A stretch of 21,046 nucleotides of DNA from Phallusia fumigata. Taxonomy: Eukaryota; Chordata; Ascidiacea; Phlebobranchia; Ascidiidae. Of the stretch, positions 1 through 9,519 are shown one piece after another; position 1 is the first letter of the stretch; every line of letters begins with the position of its first letter. A program made the translations under genes and the position numbers. Under the pieces are notes generated by a model that was given only the letters and a program-made list of their open reading frames with translations, made no database searches and was not told where the DNA came from. The stretch lies in the NCBI GenBank assembly GCA_008931825.1, contig QXVZ01009375.1, forward strand, positions 8,058 to 29,103, written 5' to 3'.

Positions 1-350
1 GCAATTGACAAGATTCGAAACAAAAGCGATTAGCACTTTCCAGGGCTAGAGCAGCAAAAATATAAAGGGACTCGGAAAAGGCGGTAAACATGGCCGACTA
101 TTTCGCTGATGCTTAAGCGGCCGAGGCGTGCGTGCGTGCGCGGTGGTGCGTGTGCGACGCGGGTGTGCACGCGCAGTGACGCTTTGCGCGGGAAAACTCC
201 GTCCCAAAGCAAACACTTGACAAGCAGAGCGTGGTGAACGGATAGACCAACACCGCTACTGCTGCGAAGAATTTAACACAGGGGGCAAGGATGAGAGTTT
301 TTCCTAGGTCACTTTGCACCTGGTTACACAATGCACAGTTTTGGGAATTC
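1..350. other. CpG-rich, Z-DNA-prone non-coding segment
   Basis: No convincing gene is present. Positions 126-142 are strictly alternating purine-pyrimidine (GCGTGCGTGCGTGCGCG), a classic Z-DNA-prone pattern, inside a CpG-rich stretch of about 118-235. An NRF1-like TGCACGCGCAG lies at 165-175. A TATA-like TATAAAGG is at 61-68, and an ATG in good Kozak context (AAACATGG) lies about 28 bp downstream, but that frame stops after eight codons and is too close to the TATA to be a normal start. The segment could be the edge of a CpG-rich promoter, which is inference only. Confidence 0.35.
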
Positions 351-1608
351 TAATCATAAATAAACAAGGAAATTTGTTTGAGAGTATCTTAATTTGATAA
401 CGATAAAGGTCCTGTCAAAACGTCATGCTCCAATCGAACACATTATAACTTTTTTATCATCGTTCTGATCTTGTTAACATACACGATTTGGTAAACTAAA
501 AAACTCCTAACAAGCGGGTTTCCTAACAAACTTTGTTAAACCAACCGAGATAATTTTATTATGCATTGTTTAAAACAGAAAAAAAGCTGTCTACATGTGA
601 CTTTTACGCCTTCTACGATTGCGCGCAATTTTCAAAGAAGGTTCGAAGTGGATTTTAAAGGGAAAATAATTTATTAATGTCCTTAAAAACCCTGCCTTAG
701 AAGTAGAAGAGAGTCGTATATTTCGAAGCGAGTCAAATAGTGCAAAAGAATTCTTCGTAGGACACAGTTAAATCTGGACGTTGTGAAAAAGAGGTGTAAG
801 GAAAAAGATTTGGTCTATAAATATTTTGTACGGTGAAGGTCTTAAGTGGCATTTTTTTATTCGGTCACCAGTACTGTTGTCTAAGTACATCGCCCGATGC
901 TTGTTTCAACGGCTTTGACAAACAAGCAACAAATAACGATTTCTACAGCTTAAAGTCTAAGCCCGTCAACAATGGAACCGCATACGACCCATACTTGCAA
1001 CAAACTTGATCGCAGTGCAGCGGAGGCACACGATAAAAGTAGCTGTCGTAAAAATTAAAAGCTTAATTGGCTTGGACAAGATCAACGCCAAAGCGAAGAA
1101 CTCGGTGTCACATGTCGGCAAAAAATCTTCTCGGCGTAACCAGTTGGAAGTGTATTCTGGTTTCGTCCGTGACAGAACGCTACAACGGTCGACCACACGC
1201 AGAGATTTATCTCCAAGCGCTGGCATTTCCACTCTCCTGAACCTTTTTAGCGGATTATCTCGCGATTTCGGTTGAAGAAATCCGGGCCCGGCCGTCGTAC
1301 TTCATAAAGATACTCTCGTGTTGACGATTTTCTGGCCTGTTGCTGATTGACGGCCGGCAGGAGGCCAATGAGCCCACGCGGCGTCATCGCGAAATCTGTT
1401 TGTTCAAGAATTTCCGAACTCGAGCGTCGGCAGAAACAACTGACAAATCTTGGTGTTTTTACTGCGCCGATTTCAAGTTGGTATTGTCATCCTCCAACGC
1501 AAAACGACCAGCTCGCTGCCGCGCAACCATAAAATCCTGCGACGCGTGATAAACTGCGATACTGGTTTTCAAGCGCGTTGACCCATCGTCGCAAAATTTC
1601 GCGGTCTG
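351..1608. other. Gene-free stretch, no recognised feature
   Basis: The first 600 bases are AT-rich with homopolymer runs. From about 960 composition becomes more even, and overlapping frames of 88-89 codons are open on both strands between 966 and 1275. Neither has recognisable motifs or splice context, and simultaneous openness on both strands suggests chance. The part from 1316 to 1560 is richer in CpG. I see no RNA gene or repeat here. Confidence 0.5.
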
Positions 1609-1623
1609 GACACTCNGACACTC
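1609..1623. other. One-base assembly gap between duplicated 7-mers
   Basis: A single N at 1616 is flanked on both sides by the same heptamer, GACACTC (1609-1615 and 1617-1623). This is what results when two contig ends overlap slightly but were joined with a placeholder base instead of being merged. Any reading frame crossing this point is unreliable. Confidence 0.8.
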
Positions 1624-2100
1624 GCGGTTGGATTTTTACCTACAATCCGTCGAGCCGAACGCGACGACAAAGGCTTATTGTGACGTAAGAACTTTCCTGT
1701 CCAGCAACAACAAGCCTCAGTCACGTGACAGAGACACAACGCTCGTCGCACCTGCGCCAAAGTCAACTTCTGCGGCTGAAAATAGGGGCGGTGTCGGTGA
1801 CGACCGGTCGACAGCTCTTTGCTTAATAGCGCAGATTTTGACAGGCGGCCAATTTGCAAAGCCGGTAGAAGACGTTCAATCATTCTCACCTCATAGGATA
1901 CGTCGACCGTTGGAAATGCCGATGCTGACTGTAGCGATGCTCACTTGGGACTTCTATTTACAATAATTCCCTCCCAAATACTTACTAAATTTATACTGTT
2001 AAACATGTGATTATGAACGAGAATTAAATTTTTACCCATTTTTGTATGAATTGTGGTTTTTTGAGACCCAATGTTTCACGGTTTAAATATTCTTAATGAA
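1624..2100. other. Gene-free stretch with isolated CRE-like and E-box sites
   Basis: No coding gene is recognised. A CRE-like TGACGTAA lies at 1681-1688 and a perfect 10-bp palindromic E-box, GTCACGTGAC, at 1720-1729. The 40-bp spacing could reflect a small regulatory site pair, but isolated short motifs are weak evidence. From 1960 on the sequence is AT-rich. Confidence 0.35.
1720..1729. promoter_or_regulatory. Palindromic E-box GTCACGTGAC
   Basis: A perfect 10-bp palindrome matching the extended E-box bound by bHLH-Zip factors of the USF and MITF/TFE type. A second identical site is at 18009-18018. A 10-bp palindrome is expected about 0.02 times in a window this size, so two copies are notable, although function cannot be read from the motif alone. 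Confidence 0.35.
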
Positions 2101-2101
2101 A

Positions 2102-2232
2102 AGATACAGACCAGTACTTGTGTGTAAAAAAATTTGCTAAGTTTCGACAAATGCTGTCGTCATCATCATAAATAACAGCGTCTGTCGAAAGATCGAAAAA
2201 GTTTTACACACAAGTACTGTTTTGTATATCTG
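2102..2232. repeat. Foldback element, TTTCGACAAAC family copy 1
   Basis: A hairpin of about 130 bp. The outer arms are CAGTACTTGTGTGTAAAA near 2112-2129 and its exact reverse complement near 2202-2219. An inner near-perfect pair is TTTCGACAAATGCTGT (2142-2157) against ACAGCGTCTGTCGAAA (2175-2190), around a loop containing CATCATCAT. The flanking AGATACAGA and TGTATATCT extend the pairing imperfectly. The inner motif and some upstream sequence (TTCACGGTTTAAA at about 2073) recur near 10930-11010, so this belongs to a dispersed family. It is best described as a MITE-like foldback; no transposase is visible. Confidence 0.8.
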
Positions 2233-2360
2233 GTAAATAAAACAACCCTCAGTTGGACATTTTCTGTCCCAACCAGCGCAAACGCTTTTAGTGATTAAAA
2301 CCCCTGAAATCTGAGAACAACATCAGAGCAGGTCTGCAAATTCGGCTCGTTACTTGAGTA
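2233..2360. other. Short unannotated spacer
   Basis: Nothing recognisable lies between the foldback element and the GC-rich hairpin. Confidence 0.4.
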
Positions 2361-2365
2361 AATGC

Positions 2366-2460
2366 ATCCGTAGCCGCACAGTAATGACTGACAAATCCGT
2401 AGCCGCAGCGCCCGGGCAACCTTTCCCAGCATCCGCTATGTTGCCGGCCCGGGGGAATAT
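2366..2460. repeat. Direct repeat plus GC-rich imperfect hairpin
   Basis: The 13-mer ATCCGTAGCCGCA occurs at 2366-2378 and again at 2395-2407, 29 bp apart. Immediately after it, GCCCGGGCAAC (from about 2410) can pair with GTTGCCGGCCCGGG (about 2440-2453) in an imperfect GC-rich hairpin around a loop of roughly 20 bases. The segment is much more GC-rich than its surroundings. No RNA family is recognised. Confidence 0.5.
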
Positions 2461-2637
2461 CTTATTAAAGTCATTCGCCTCCCGATGGGACCTGAGATGA
2501 GATGACAACGTGCCAAGACCCAGCCATCTCTCTCTCATCGCCTTTGTAACGATTGCAAGGACCAACTTACAGACATTCTAACGCCGCTCAAGCTGTCGCG
2601 CTCATAGGTGGTGGCAGACAGTATAGAACAATTAGCT

Positions 2638-2662
2638 ATTCTAGAATATCATAGAATAATTC
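2638..2662 (+). repeat. TTCTAGAATATCATAGAAT repeat, copy A
   Basis: This near-palindromic 25-mer is present in inverted orientation at about 8639-8663 with essentially complete identity. A match of that length cannot be chance in 21 kb, so the two sites are copies of one dispersed repeat, probably a terminus of a small DNA transposon. Both lie near GGATTCGAAAT-type words, which supports common origin. Confidence 0.7.
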
Positions 2663-2717
2663 TTCCTGAAAAACAAACACAAGACACGGGTTTGAAAGGA
2701 GCTTAATATTAAATTAT

Positions 2718-2929
2718 AAATGTTGTAAGAATAAATGTGATAGGATTCGAAATCCTGTTATAGAACATAACTGTCAGAGAACTTGCATGTAGTGAATACA
2801 TTATATTGGCAAGTTTGCATAACAATGTATTATTTATGTGAATACCAGCTCCCTGGTAGTTGGGCCTTTAATTAATTCCTTTTCCACTCCTGGATTTCGA
2901 ATCCTATTATATTTATTATTGCAATATTT
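2718..2929. mobile_element. Foldback MITE-like element with 38-bp arms
   Basis: The left arm 2718-2755 and right arm 2892-2929 are reverse complements at 33 of 38 positions. The innermost 16 bases (ATAGGATTCGAAATCC) match perfectly. The intervening 136 bp is AT-rich and non-coding. Long imperfect inverted arms around a short non-coding core are typical of foldback or MITE elements. I could not find a convincing target-site duplication, so the true ends may lie slightly outside, possibly including the repeat at 2638. Confidence 0.75.
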
Positions 2930-2939
2930 GAAATGTCCT

Positions 2940-3640
2940 ATAAAACTTTGAAAGGCCTTTTGTCACTTATTACACGTTTTTTGGCCTAATAAAAGCATAC
3001 AAGGAGCCGCATCATTTTTTAAAGAAACATTTAGACGATCACGCAATACATGGCTATCTAAAACGACTAGCAGATATTGTATCGCTTTTGTTAAGTCTTT
3101 TAGTATTTGTTTTTACACCAAAACAGTAAAAATTCGTTAAACAAGTCTTAGTTTAAAATCACCGACAAAAATCCTACATCAATTATGGAATAAATAAAAG
3201 TCTGTTGCCAAATGCTAATATGTAAATAAAGAAGAATTTTGGGACTTCAATTTAGCACGCATAAAATTTCCCATCATATTTTTGTCAGTTCTCTGAAAAT
3301 GGCACTATAGGCGCGGCAAAATACGAAGCCAAAACCTAAAAACAACGGCTGTGCCGGCTAAAATGACGTGCAACGATAAGATAAGAAAATCTGAATTCGC
3401 AAATGACGGCAATTTGTCGTAATACGGCACATTTGCAAGCGGTGCCGAGCGCAGGCGTTTTCCCGATAAGTTTCAGATAACGAGACGAATAAAGCCAGCA
3501 AAACAATACCGGACGTCGGCGAAACGTATCGTACAAGACATCTGGACGGACGATGGTTATTTTGGGCTTTACGTAAACAATGTCAGATCTGATTAAAAAG
3601 TTCGTTTTCGTCGTTTCTGAGGACTACAATAGTGTATCCG
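2940..3640. other. Gene-free AT-rich stretch, nothing recognised
   Basis: Open frames up to 66 codons occur but none shows motifs, repeats or splice-site context. No inverted repeats or RNA-like structures stand out. Confidence 0.45.
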
Positions 3641-3642
3641 GC

Positions 3643-3775
3643 CCTAAATTTGGGAGGGGGGCAGGTATACCAACTTATTGTGCGATTTTTTCAGGAGTAA
3701 ATTTACCTCAATGTACAATTTCCAAATTTTGGAGGGGTATGGTCCCTCCCCCCCCTTCCCCCTCGTGACTTCGCC
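3643..3775. repeat. G-rich repeat pair with polypyrimidine tract, possible TE remnant
   Basis: CCTAAATTTGGGAGGGGGG (from 3643) is followed 79 bp later by CCAAATTTTGGAGGGGTA (from 3722), a degenerate direct repeat. The second copy runs into ATGGTCCCTCC and a C-rich tract to about 3764. Paired A/T-then-G-rich termini of this kind are common at ends of degenerate DNA transposons, but no family can be named. Confidence 0.35.
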
Positions 3776-5480
3776 CTGCTTCAGTACAGTAGCTAGTTCG
3801 GAAAAGCTGTAAAGTGGTGTTTTTATCAGTGGGTGACCCCAGAAATGAACAAAACAAACGGGAACCAGGGGTTTGCTTTGTACTGTAATCCAAACCTATT
3901 TATATTACACCAACGTAAGATTTTTTCCAAAACGGATAGAAGCAAATCCTTTCTTTCAACAGCACATGTAATAAAAACTACACTCTCCAAGCCGAATATA
4001 TTTTTCATCACATTAAACGCAGAAGTCGAGAATTCTTTTAAAGCGACCCTGTTTATATCACTGTCGAACCACGTGGATCTGAATGCCATGAAACATTTGA
4101 GTTGTTTGGTCAAATTATATATTTTTTGGCGTGTAATTTTGTGCATTTATTTAACCACCTATAAATTTTTAATCCTCATGACAAACAAATGTCAGTCACC
4201 CACCTAAAAAATACTGGGAAACATGTCAAACCAGAATAAAGAAAAACAAACCAGTCCGAAACAAGATTACTTTGCAATATTTATAACGTTTTCCACTTGA
4301 AAAGATCAGTTGGCAAAGATAAAGTTCAATCACATTACATCAACATTTATAACTTCATCCGTCATAGCTGTTTAAAGACAGCCGCAGCATCTTCCAAGTC
4401 AACGAGATGAATCCTTAGCGGTTCCGAGACCTCTATTTCGTTACAACCTGCTGATGAGATGATTGCGGCGATATGAATGATAAAAGGTGTGCTGATGATA
4501 TCGGAGAAGCAACAAACAATAAGTTGCATCCAGCTGCAGTTGCGAGGAAAGATAAAAAGAAAAATGATAGGCTGAACTTCAGTGAGAGAAATTTTTCGAA
4601 GCACATACAAAGTTAAATTTTCCGCACATATGTACCGACTGCACTGTTTTTCTGTCAAATTTAAATCACAACCAACAAATGTTTTTTCTAATCGAGTTTT
4701 TGGACCTAATTGCTATGTTTATTAGCTGCTTCTTAACTGATTCAACAGGTGATCTGAAATTTAAAACTTTAGCTTGTTGCAACATAAGGAAGAACATGTT
4801 TCCGTTTCAACACTAACAAACACCTCGGGGTGGTTTCGAATAGCCCAAGGAGAATTCTTTTTGTAATTAACTTGACGACTTTTGATTGTACTTTTTATTA
4901 TGTTGACGTTAACTTTGTAATCAAGTATAATGTTTATTAGTCTACGACCTTAGACAGTAACACATAAACATGTGGCAACTAAAAACCGAAAATAATAGTT
5001 GCAAAGTGTTTTTATTGTATTTAGCCTACTAGGGCATATTTTCAAACAAACTGCGCCACAATTATGCTGAGCACCGCATGTTGACTTTTAGGATTCAATT
5101 CCACCATGGTGGGGAATAAGCCAGGATAACAGGTTACCCGGTACTGCAGGTTTCATTTTGCAGATGCAGATCTCCTTCCGTCAAGTGCTCGGGATTTAGA
5201 TCGTTGTAAGATCTCTATGACGCAAACCGGAGATATTGCAAAGGCTCAGAACCGTCGTTGTTTCTGGGAATAGAGGTGGAATATTTTGACAACCCGCTTT
5301 ATCAAAATAAGCTCCGGAAGGTCTTCAAAGTCGATCCGAGCGCCGACTCGAACACACGCGAGATGTGATTGATTGTTGACTGATTGTGACGTGGCTGTAG
5401 GTGATTGGTTGCCGCTGTTTTGAGACTGTTGCGAGCAAAGAAAACGAATACATTGTTTATCTGTTCACACATGCACAACA
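3776..5480. other. Long gene-free stretch, nothing recognised
   Basis: Frames of about 106 and 124 codons are open on opposite strands at 3826-4207, both low in complexity and without conserved features. The only structured site is a 12-bp palindrome, CCACCATGGTGG, at about 5101-5112, which resembles a Kozak start but opens no useful frame. The rest is unremarkable AT-rich DNA. Confidence 0.45.
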
Positions 5481-5508
5481 GTTAAAGCGGGTTTTGAAAC
5501 GAGCTTGG
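5481..5508 (+). repeat. Short dispersed repeat TTAAAGCGGGTTTTGAAACG
   Basis: AAAGCGGGTTTTGAAACG here and AAAGCGGGTTTTAAACG at about 8713-8730 are near-identical, both preceded by a GCA-ACA-rich stretch. This looks like a fragment of a low-copy repeat; the element is unknown. Confidence 0.4.
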
Positions 5509-6450
5509 GGCAGTCAGACGTAACAATGTACTTTTGGGCAGTCAATAGTGTTTTCGAGAACAAAAACTACATTTTATTTTACAAAGTGCATTTTCAACGC
5601 AAGCTCAACAGACTGCTGCTTGGAGCGATTATTGTGACGTATTGCCAATGTTAAATAAACGTACTTTTTAGCAAAAGGAATCCCCGGCACACCGATCATA
5701 TTTAATAAGCGCTAAATACATTTCACATGATTTTTTTGTCAAAATGAATCGAATTCTGCAGCACTTTCATGCCTATCAAGTACAGCTTCGTTGCACAGGA
5801 TCTTCACAGAAATTTTTGCCATTAAGTGACATCACAAAGCCCAGCAGCGACACAAAGACGCTTAAAGCAGCAATCTTCCCATAAAAGGAGGCAGAACGTT
5901 CAGCTGTCAGGACCCCGGCGGCGAATTATAATCTGCAGTGCTTAAGATTGGCGTCCGAAAAATGTGCGAATGTTTGCAGTAGCATTGTAACCCGACCAAG
6001 CCGGGGCCATTCAATCTGCCGAGAGCGCCTCTGCACCCTGCAAGCTGCGAGTATCTTCTCTTGACAAAACTGAGCTCCCACACCGCACCGGAAGGGGGAT
6101 TCCCCGCCGGGGGTCGCGGGGTCATGTGAATCGCGAATTTTTGGGGGTCTCCGGCGGATTCTGGTGTTGCCGCGCTCACGAGGACAAAAGCGTTACGATT
6201 CGAGGCTTACAAGAGTGGATGTTCGAGGGATCCCGGGGTCAGGATTGCTTCGCGGGTTCACGTTAAAGTCGATTAACACCGGGAAATCACTCAAAGCTTT
6301 TGTCAGGTTTCGGGGAGATGCTATGTCCTGGTTTGTGCGATCTGTTTGTTGCTTAAAACTGAAAACAATGCGTTTTTTGACATTCCGCAAGAAGTAACGC
6401 TAAATTTACAAGAGAAATTTTGATTTTGTAACACTTCCATTTTTTTCTGT
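5509..6450. other. Gene-free stretch with a GC-rich centre
   Basis: The part from 5900 to 6260 is relatively GC- and CpG-rich and the rest is AT-rich. Short frames on both strands (up to 90 codons) carry no recognisable motif. A GC-rich centre could be a regulatory or unrecognised exonic segment, but I cannot support either. Confidence 0.35.
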
Positions 6451-6454
6451 ATTG

Positions 6455-6476
6455 TGACGTCATACCTTTTCGCCAA
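6455..6476. promoter_or_regulatory. Perfect CRE with nearby CCAAT
   Basis: TGACGTCA at 6455-6462 is a consensus CREB/ATF site, with a CCAAT pentamer about 10 bp downstream. CRE and CCAAT often occur together in proximal promoters, but no TATA or gene is visible nearby. Confidence 0.35.
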
Positions 6477-6479
6477 TCA

Positions 6480-6990
6480 TTTGTGCCGTCATCTACTCAA
6501 AAATTACTTGCGCAAGTCACATACCCCGTCCCCTCAAGTTTGTTAATTTTCTGTTTTTCGCTAAATATCCAAGTTTAAGCAAAGCGCCGCAGCACGACAA
6601 AGTTACGCAACACAATTTAAAGTATATTTTGGAGTTCAAATCCACCGTAAAACTTTCACCACGCACTGAAAATGTTGAGTGTAACTCCATCGGCGTGTCG
6701 ACTTCCAAGCCTAACTCCCGGTTCGGTGTGTTTATATTTATCGCTTCTAGTAGCACGTTTTTTGTCGCAGCCTCGCGGTGTTAGGTTACAGCGTGAAGCG
6801 AAAAGCAGCTTTGATCCTCTAATAAGTCGGGCTTCCTACAAGGTCAAAGGCACCGGGCTTTGAAGGTCACCCGCGTCACTGCGCTAGGAAAAATATGCAT
6901 TCTGAGTTGATCAGTGGTTTGCCTTGCAATTTCTAGTGAATGTGATTTCAATTCGACCTTCTTTTTTTACGCAAACTATTTGCTTGTTTA
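6480..6990. other. Gene-free stretch, nothing recognised
   Basis: Both strands are open over part of 6517-6863 without protein features. No repeats or RNA structures are evident. Confidence 0.4.
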
Positions 6991-6994
6991 AGAG

Positions 6995-7085
6995 CAGTGG
7001 TTCTCAAACGTTTCTGCAATTTCCGATAAGCAATTATTGTTCTCATGTATAAATAACAAACAATTCTCATATCCCCCTTAAGCGT
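6995..7085 (+). mobile_element. hAT-type terminus, truncated or decayed
   Basis: CAGTGGTTCTCAAACG at 6995-7010 matches the terminal inverted repeat typical of Charlie/Tip100-like hAT transposons (CAGTGGTTCTCAAAC). A CCCCCTTAAG block near 7074 resembles hAT subterminal sequence. I could not find the opposite end or an 8-bp duplication of the flanking TTTAAGAG, so this is probably a remnant; the right boundary is approximate. Confidence 0.4.
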
Positions 7086-8300
7086 TGTTTTAAAGTCCGA
7101 CGATGCACATGCAGGCGAAATATATATCTTCACAAAAATATTGTAAGCTGCTTTTGTGTCTGAAGCGTACAGCTGCGCTTGTATATTGTGTAAAACGCGT
7201 TAGCACAGTAATCGCCATCATGTAGACTATTGGAGAGACATATTCTGTAAGAACCATTACATTTCTTGTATACTGGATATACTGGCCCAAAAGTTCTTGC
7301 ATTGCATCCCTAATGATGGCATGAGTTGTTGTCGAAAAGTTTGATGAATAAAGGATGTCGCTTTTAAGAACTATTTCGGCCGTTTATTTTTGATGATAAT
7401 TATGAACAGATCATCTTTAGTGTTCCATTAACAGTTATCCGCACAAAGTTGTTATTGAAAACGTTCACAAGCAAAACCAAAATTAAAGCGAATATCTGGT
7501 CTGTTCGCAATTGCGTCCGAATATTAAAAAATGGTCAGTTGGGCGGGAAGCACTTCGGACAAACACTCGTCACCGGGTTAAGATTGCTCGCCTGTGTCGT
7601 ATCAGATTAGTCAGAAACTGGATCTTTCTGTGACCCAGTGACCATCGGAATGCGTCGAAAATCGATAGTTTGGGTTTAGTTTCGCGCCTCGGACATTTAT
7701 AAGCTCTCTCAAAGTGGACAGCTGCGGCCAAATACTTAAGCATAGTGTTAGTTGAAGGTGAAATCGTTCATTATGTTTGACTGACAGAGCTTTAAGCAAA
7801 CTGGATCAACGTGTTTTGTTTTCGCCAAACACCGTTGATATGGGAACTCTTACTTTAGATTGCATGGCTACCACACAAAGAGGAGCCTATTAGCGCAAGG
7901 GTCCGACTGACCCATGCTTATTCGGTTGATAAACCGAGGCCTATACTATAATGTGTAGAAATTAACTTTCATTCATATTATTGTGCAAGGGAGCCACAAA
8001 CCATGAAATCATGAGAACCTAGTTACCCTTGTATTTGGTCAACAGAACTTCCAAGGTTGCAGCTCTCTAATTAACCACTTTGGCGGTAATTTGAGTGGTT
8101 TTGTCCACTTCTTTGCTCCCTGAAGCATATTCCCGTAACAGATTCCGCAAAAGCGTATCGTTTGTATGTTTTTCAAATAGCCTACTGCTCTTTGAAAGTA
8201 AAGTCTTTTGACAGCTCGTTTAATATGCAGAAGTCTATATGTTGTACAACCTTATCACTCATGGCCCATCGCTTTGAAGAACAACTGTCGCCTTATGTTT
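7086..8300. other. Gene-free stretch with one degenerate repeat hit
   Basis: On the minus strand at 7308-7339 a CTTTTCGACAACAACTC word followed by CCATCATTAGGG resembles the TTTCGACAAAC foldback family and may be a degenerate member. Near 8074-8101 an AACCACT/AGTGGTT pair forms a short inverted repeat. Otherwise I see nothing. Confidence 0.35.
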
Positions 8301-8304
8301 GCGT

Positions 8305-8665
8305 CGTAGGTATTGGTTCATCAATATCGAATCCAAAGATTCGAATCCAAAACAATTTTTATTGATTCTAGGATTCGAAATAAACTTTTTTGTTTTGGGT
8401 GGAGAATCGCGCCTAGTGCCATGCAAGTTTAACAACGCGTTCTAGAATATTGTTTAGAAAAGATTCGAAATTCCATTTTTGTCGTTTTTAACTGGATGGA
8501 ATTGCTGTAAAACAAGAATTAAGTGACGCACAAGGCGACAAGGACGAAAAACGATGCCCCTTATGACGTGTTATGAGACATCCACAACGCCCAATTACCA
8601 GATGAATAAATAGGATTCCTAAGTTTGGTTTCAAAACGAATTATTCTATGATATTCTAGAATACT
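8305..8665 (-). mobile_element. Degenerate DNA-transposon-like repeat cluster, copy B
   Basis: The segment contains repeated GATTCGAAT-type words (about 8327, 8339, 8370, 8461), a TTCTAGAATAT word at about 8440, and at about 8639-8663 the inverted copy of the 25-mer found at 2638-2662. Dense TTCGAA-type subterminal words are common in Ac-like hAT elements, and the shared 25-mer ties this to the cluster at 2638-2929. Ends and target duplication were not determined. Family assignment is inference. Confidence 0.45.
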
Positions 8666-8712
8666 CAGTTAACCCACATTGTGCACCCTTGTATGCAACA
8701 ACATTACAAGTA

Positions 8713-8730
8713 AAGCGGGTTTTAAACGCT
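8713..8730 (+). repeat. Short dispersed repeat, second copy
   Basis: AAAGCGGGTTTTAAACG matches the site near 5486 apart from a one-base length difference. Confidence 0.4.
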
Positions 8731-9330
8731 CGGTGCGTTTTTACCGAATAATTGGTGTCCACCACAATTCCTCTGTTGGTTTATCTTGATATGCGGCAGC
8801 ACGCCCTTCTGAAAAAGCAACGGTACGAAGAAAACGCCCCTGCCTCGCAGCCATAACAAATTCAAAAGTAAACAAGCGAGAGATCCTGCAAAAAAAGGGG
8901 GCGCAGTCGGGCGTGACCCGGTCGGGCGGAAGAGTGTGAAAATGTGAAGTAATTCGATTAGCTGAGAGAGCGGGGGCCCGGCGAGGAACTAATTAAGCGA
9001 GGTTTCTCTTGCTTTTACCAATAGTAGCCAAGGCAGCGCATAGAGTTTCCCAAGTAGTTACCGTGAAAACCTCCAATGGCCCGTTATTGCCCTGGTTATT
9101 TTTAGTTGCGGGAAGGAATGGAGAATCGGCATTTTTTAGTTGGTGCAGGGGTCCCAGCAATGGAAAGAGATTATCATCTGTTTCCGCATCGCAAACGGTA
9201 GCCGAGAGGTCACGTTACGTAATAGTTTAAAACTCCTCAATATGACATTAACCACATTTACTTGACACAAATACATTCTGCATTTTAAGCAATTCTGGTG
9301 TCTAAGTACATGGAGCACGTCCGTTTGTGA
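8731..9330. other. Gene-free stretch, partly GC-rich
   Basis: The part from 8890 to 8995 is GC-rich with GGGCG words and could be Sp1-like, but shows no other promoter sign. A 73-codon frame at 9009-9230 has no recognisable features. Confidence 0.35.
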
Positions 9331-9332
9331 AT

Positions 9333-9512
9333 CTGGTTCAGATTAATGTGAGTCCCACGTAATTGTTTTTGGCTTTTATCGGCCCAAAAACAAGTTTAAA
9401 ATCCCGAACCGGTTCAAGATAATAAGATGTTCTAATCGGTTCGCAAATTCATTTCCGGTCAATCTGTTTAAAACCTTTTTTGTTTTTGTTTCTAACCGAT
9501 TCGAATTTTAGA
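9333..9512. repeat. Cluster of AACCGGTTC-like words, possible hAT subterminal region
   Basis: Within about 170 bp occur CTGGTTCAGATT (9333), GAACCGGTTCAAG (about 9405), AATCGGTTCGC (about 9436) and AACCGATTCGAAT (about 9496). Such iterated half-palindromic words are a feature of subterminal regions in Ac-like hAT elements, where transposase binds. No ends are recognisable, so this is only a candidate remnant. Confidence 0.35.
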
Positions 9513-9519
9513 CTTCCTG

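Noticed and set aside
89..115. ATG in good Kozak context after TATAAAGG
   Set aside because: The frame ends after eight codons and the TATA-to-ATG distance leaves no room for a normal 5' leader; no donor site nearby.
3833..4207. 124-codon plus-strand frame with an overlapping 106-codon minus-strand frame
   Set aside because: Both strands open, no motifs, hydrophobic tail typical of AT-rich random sequence.
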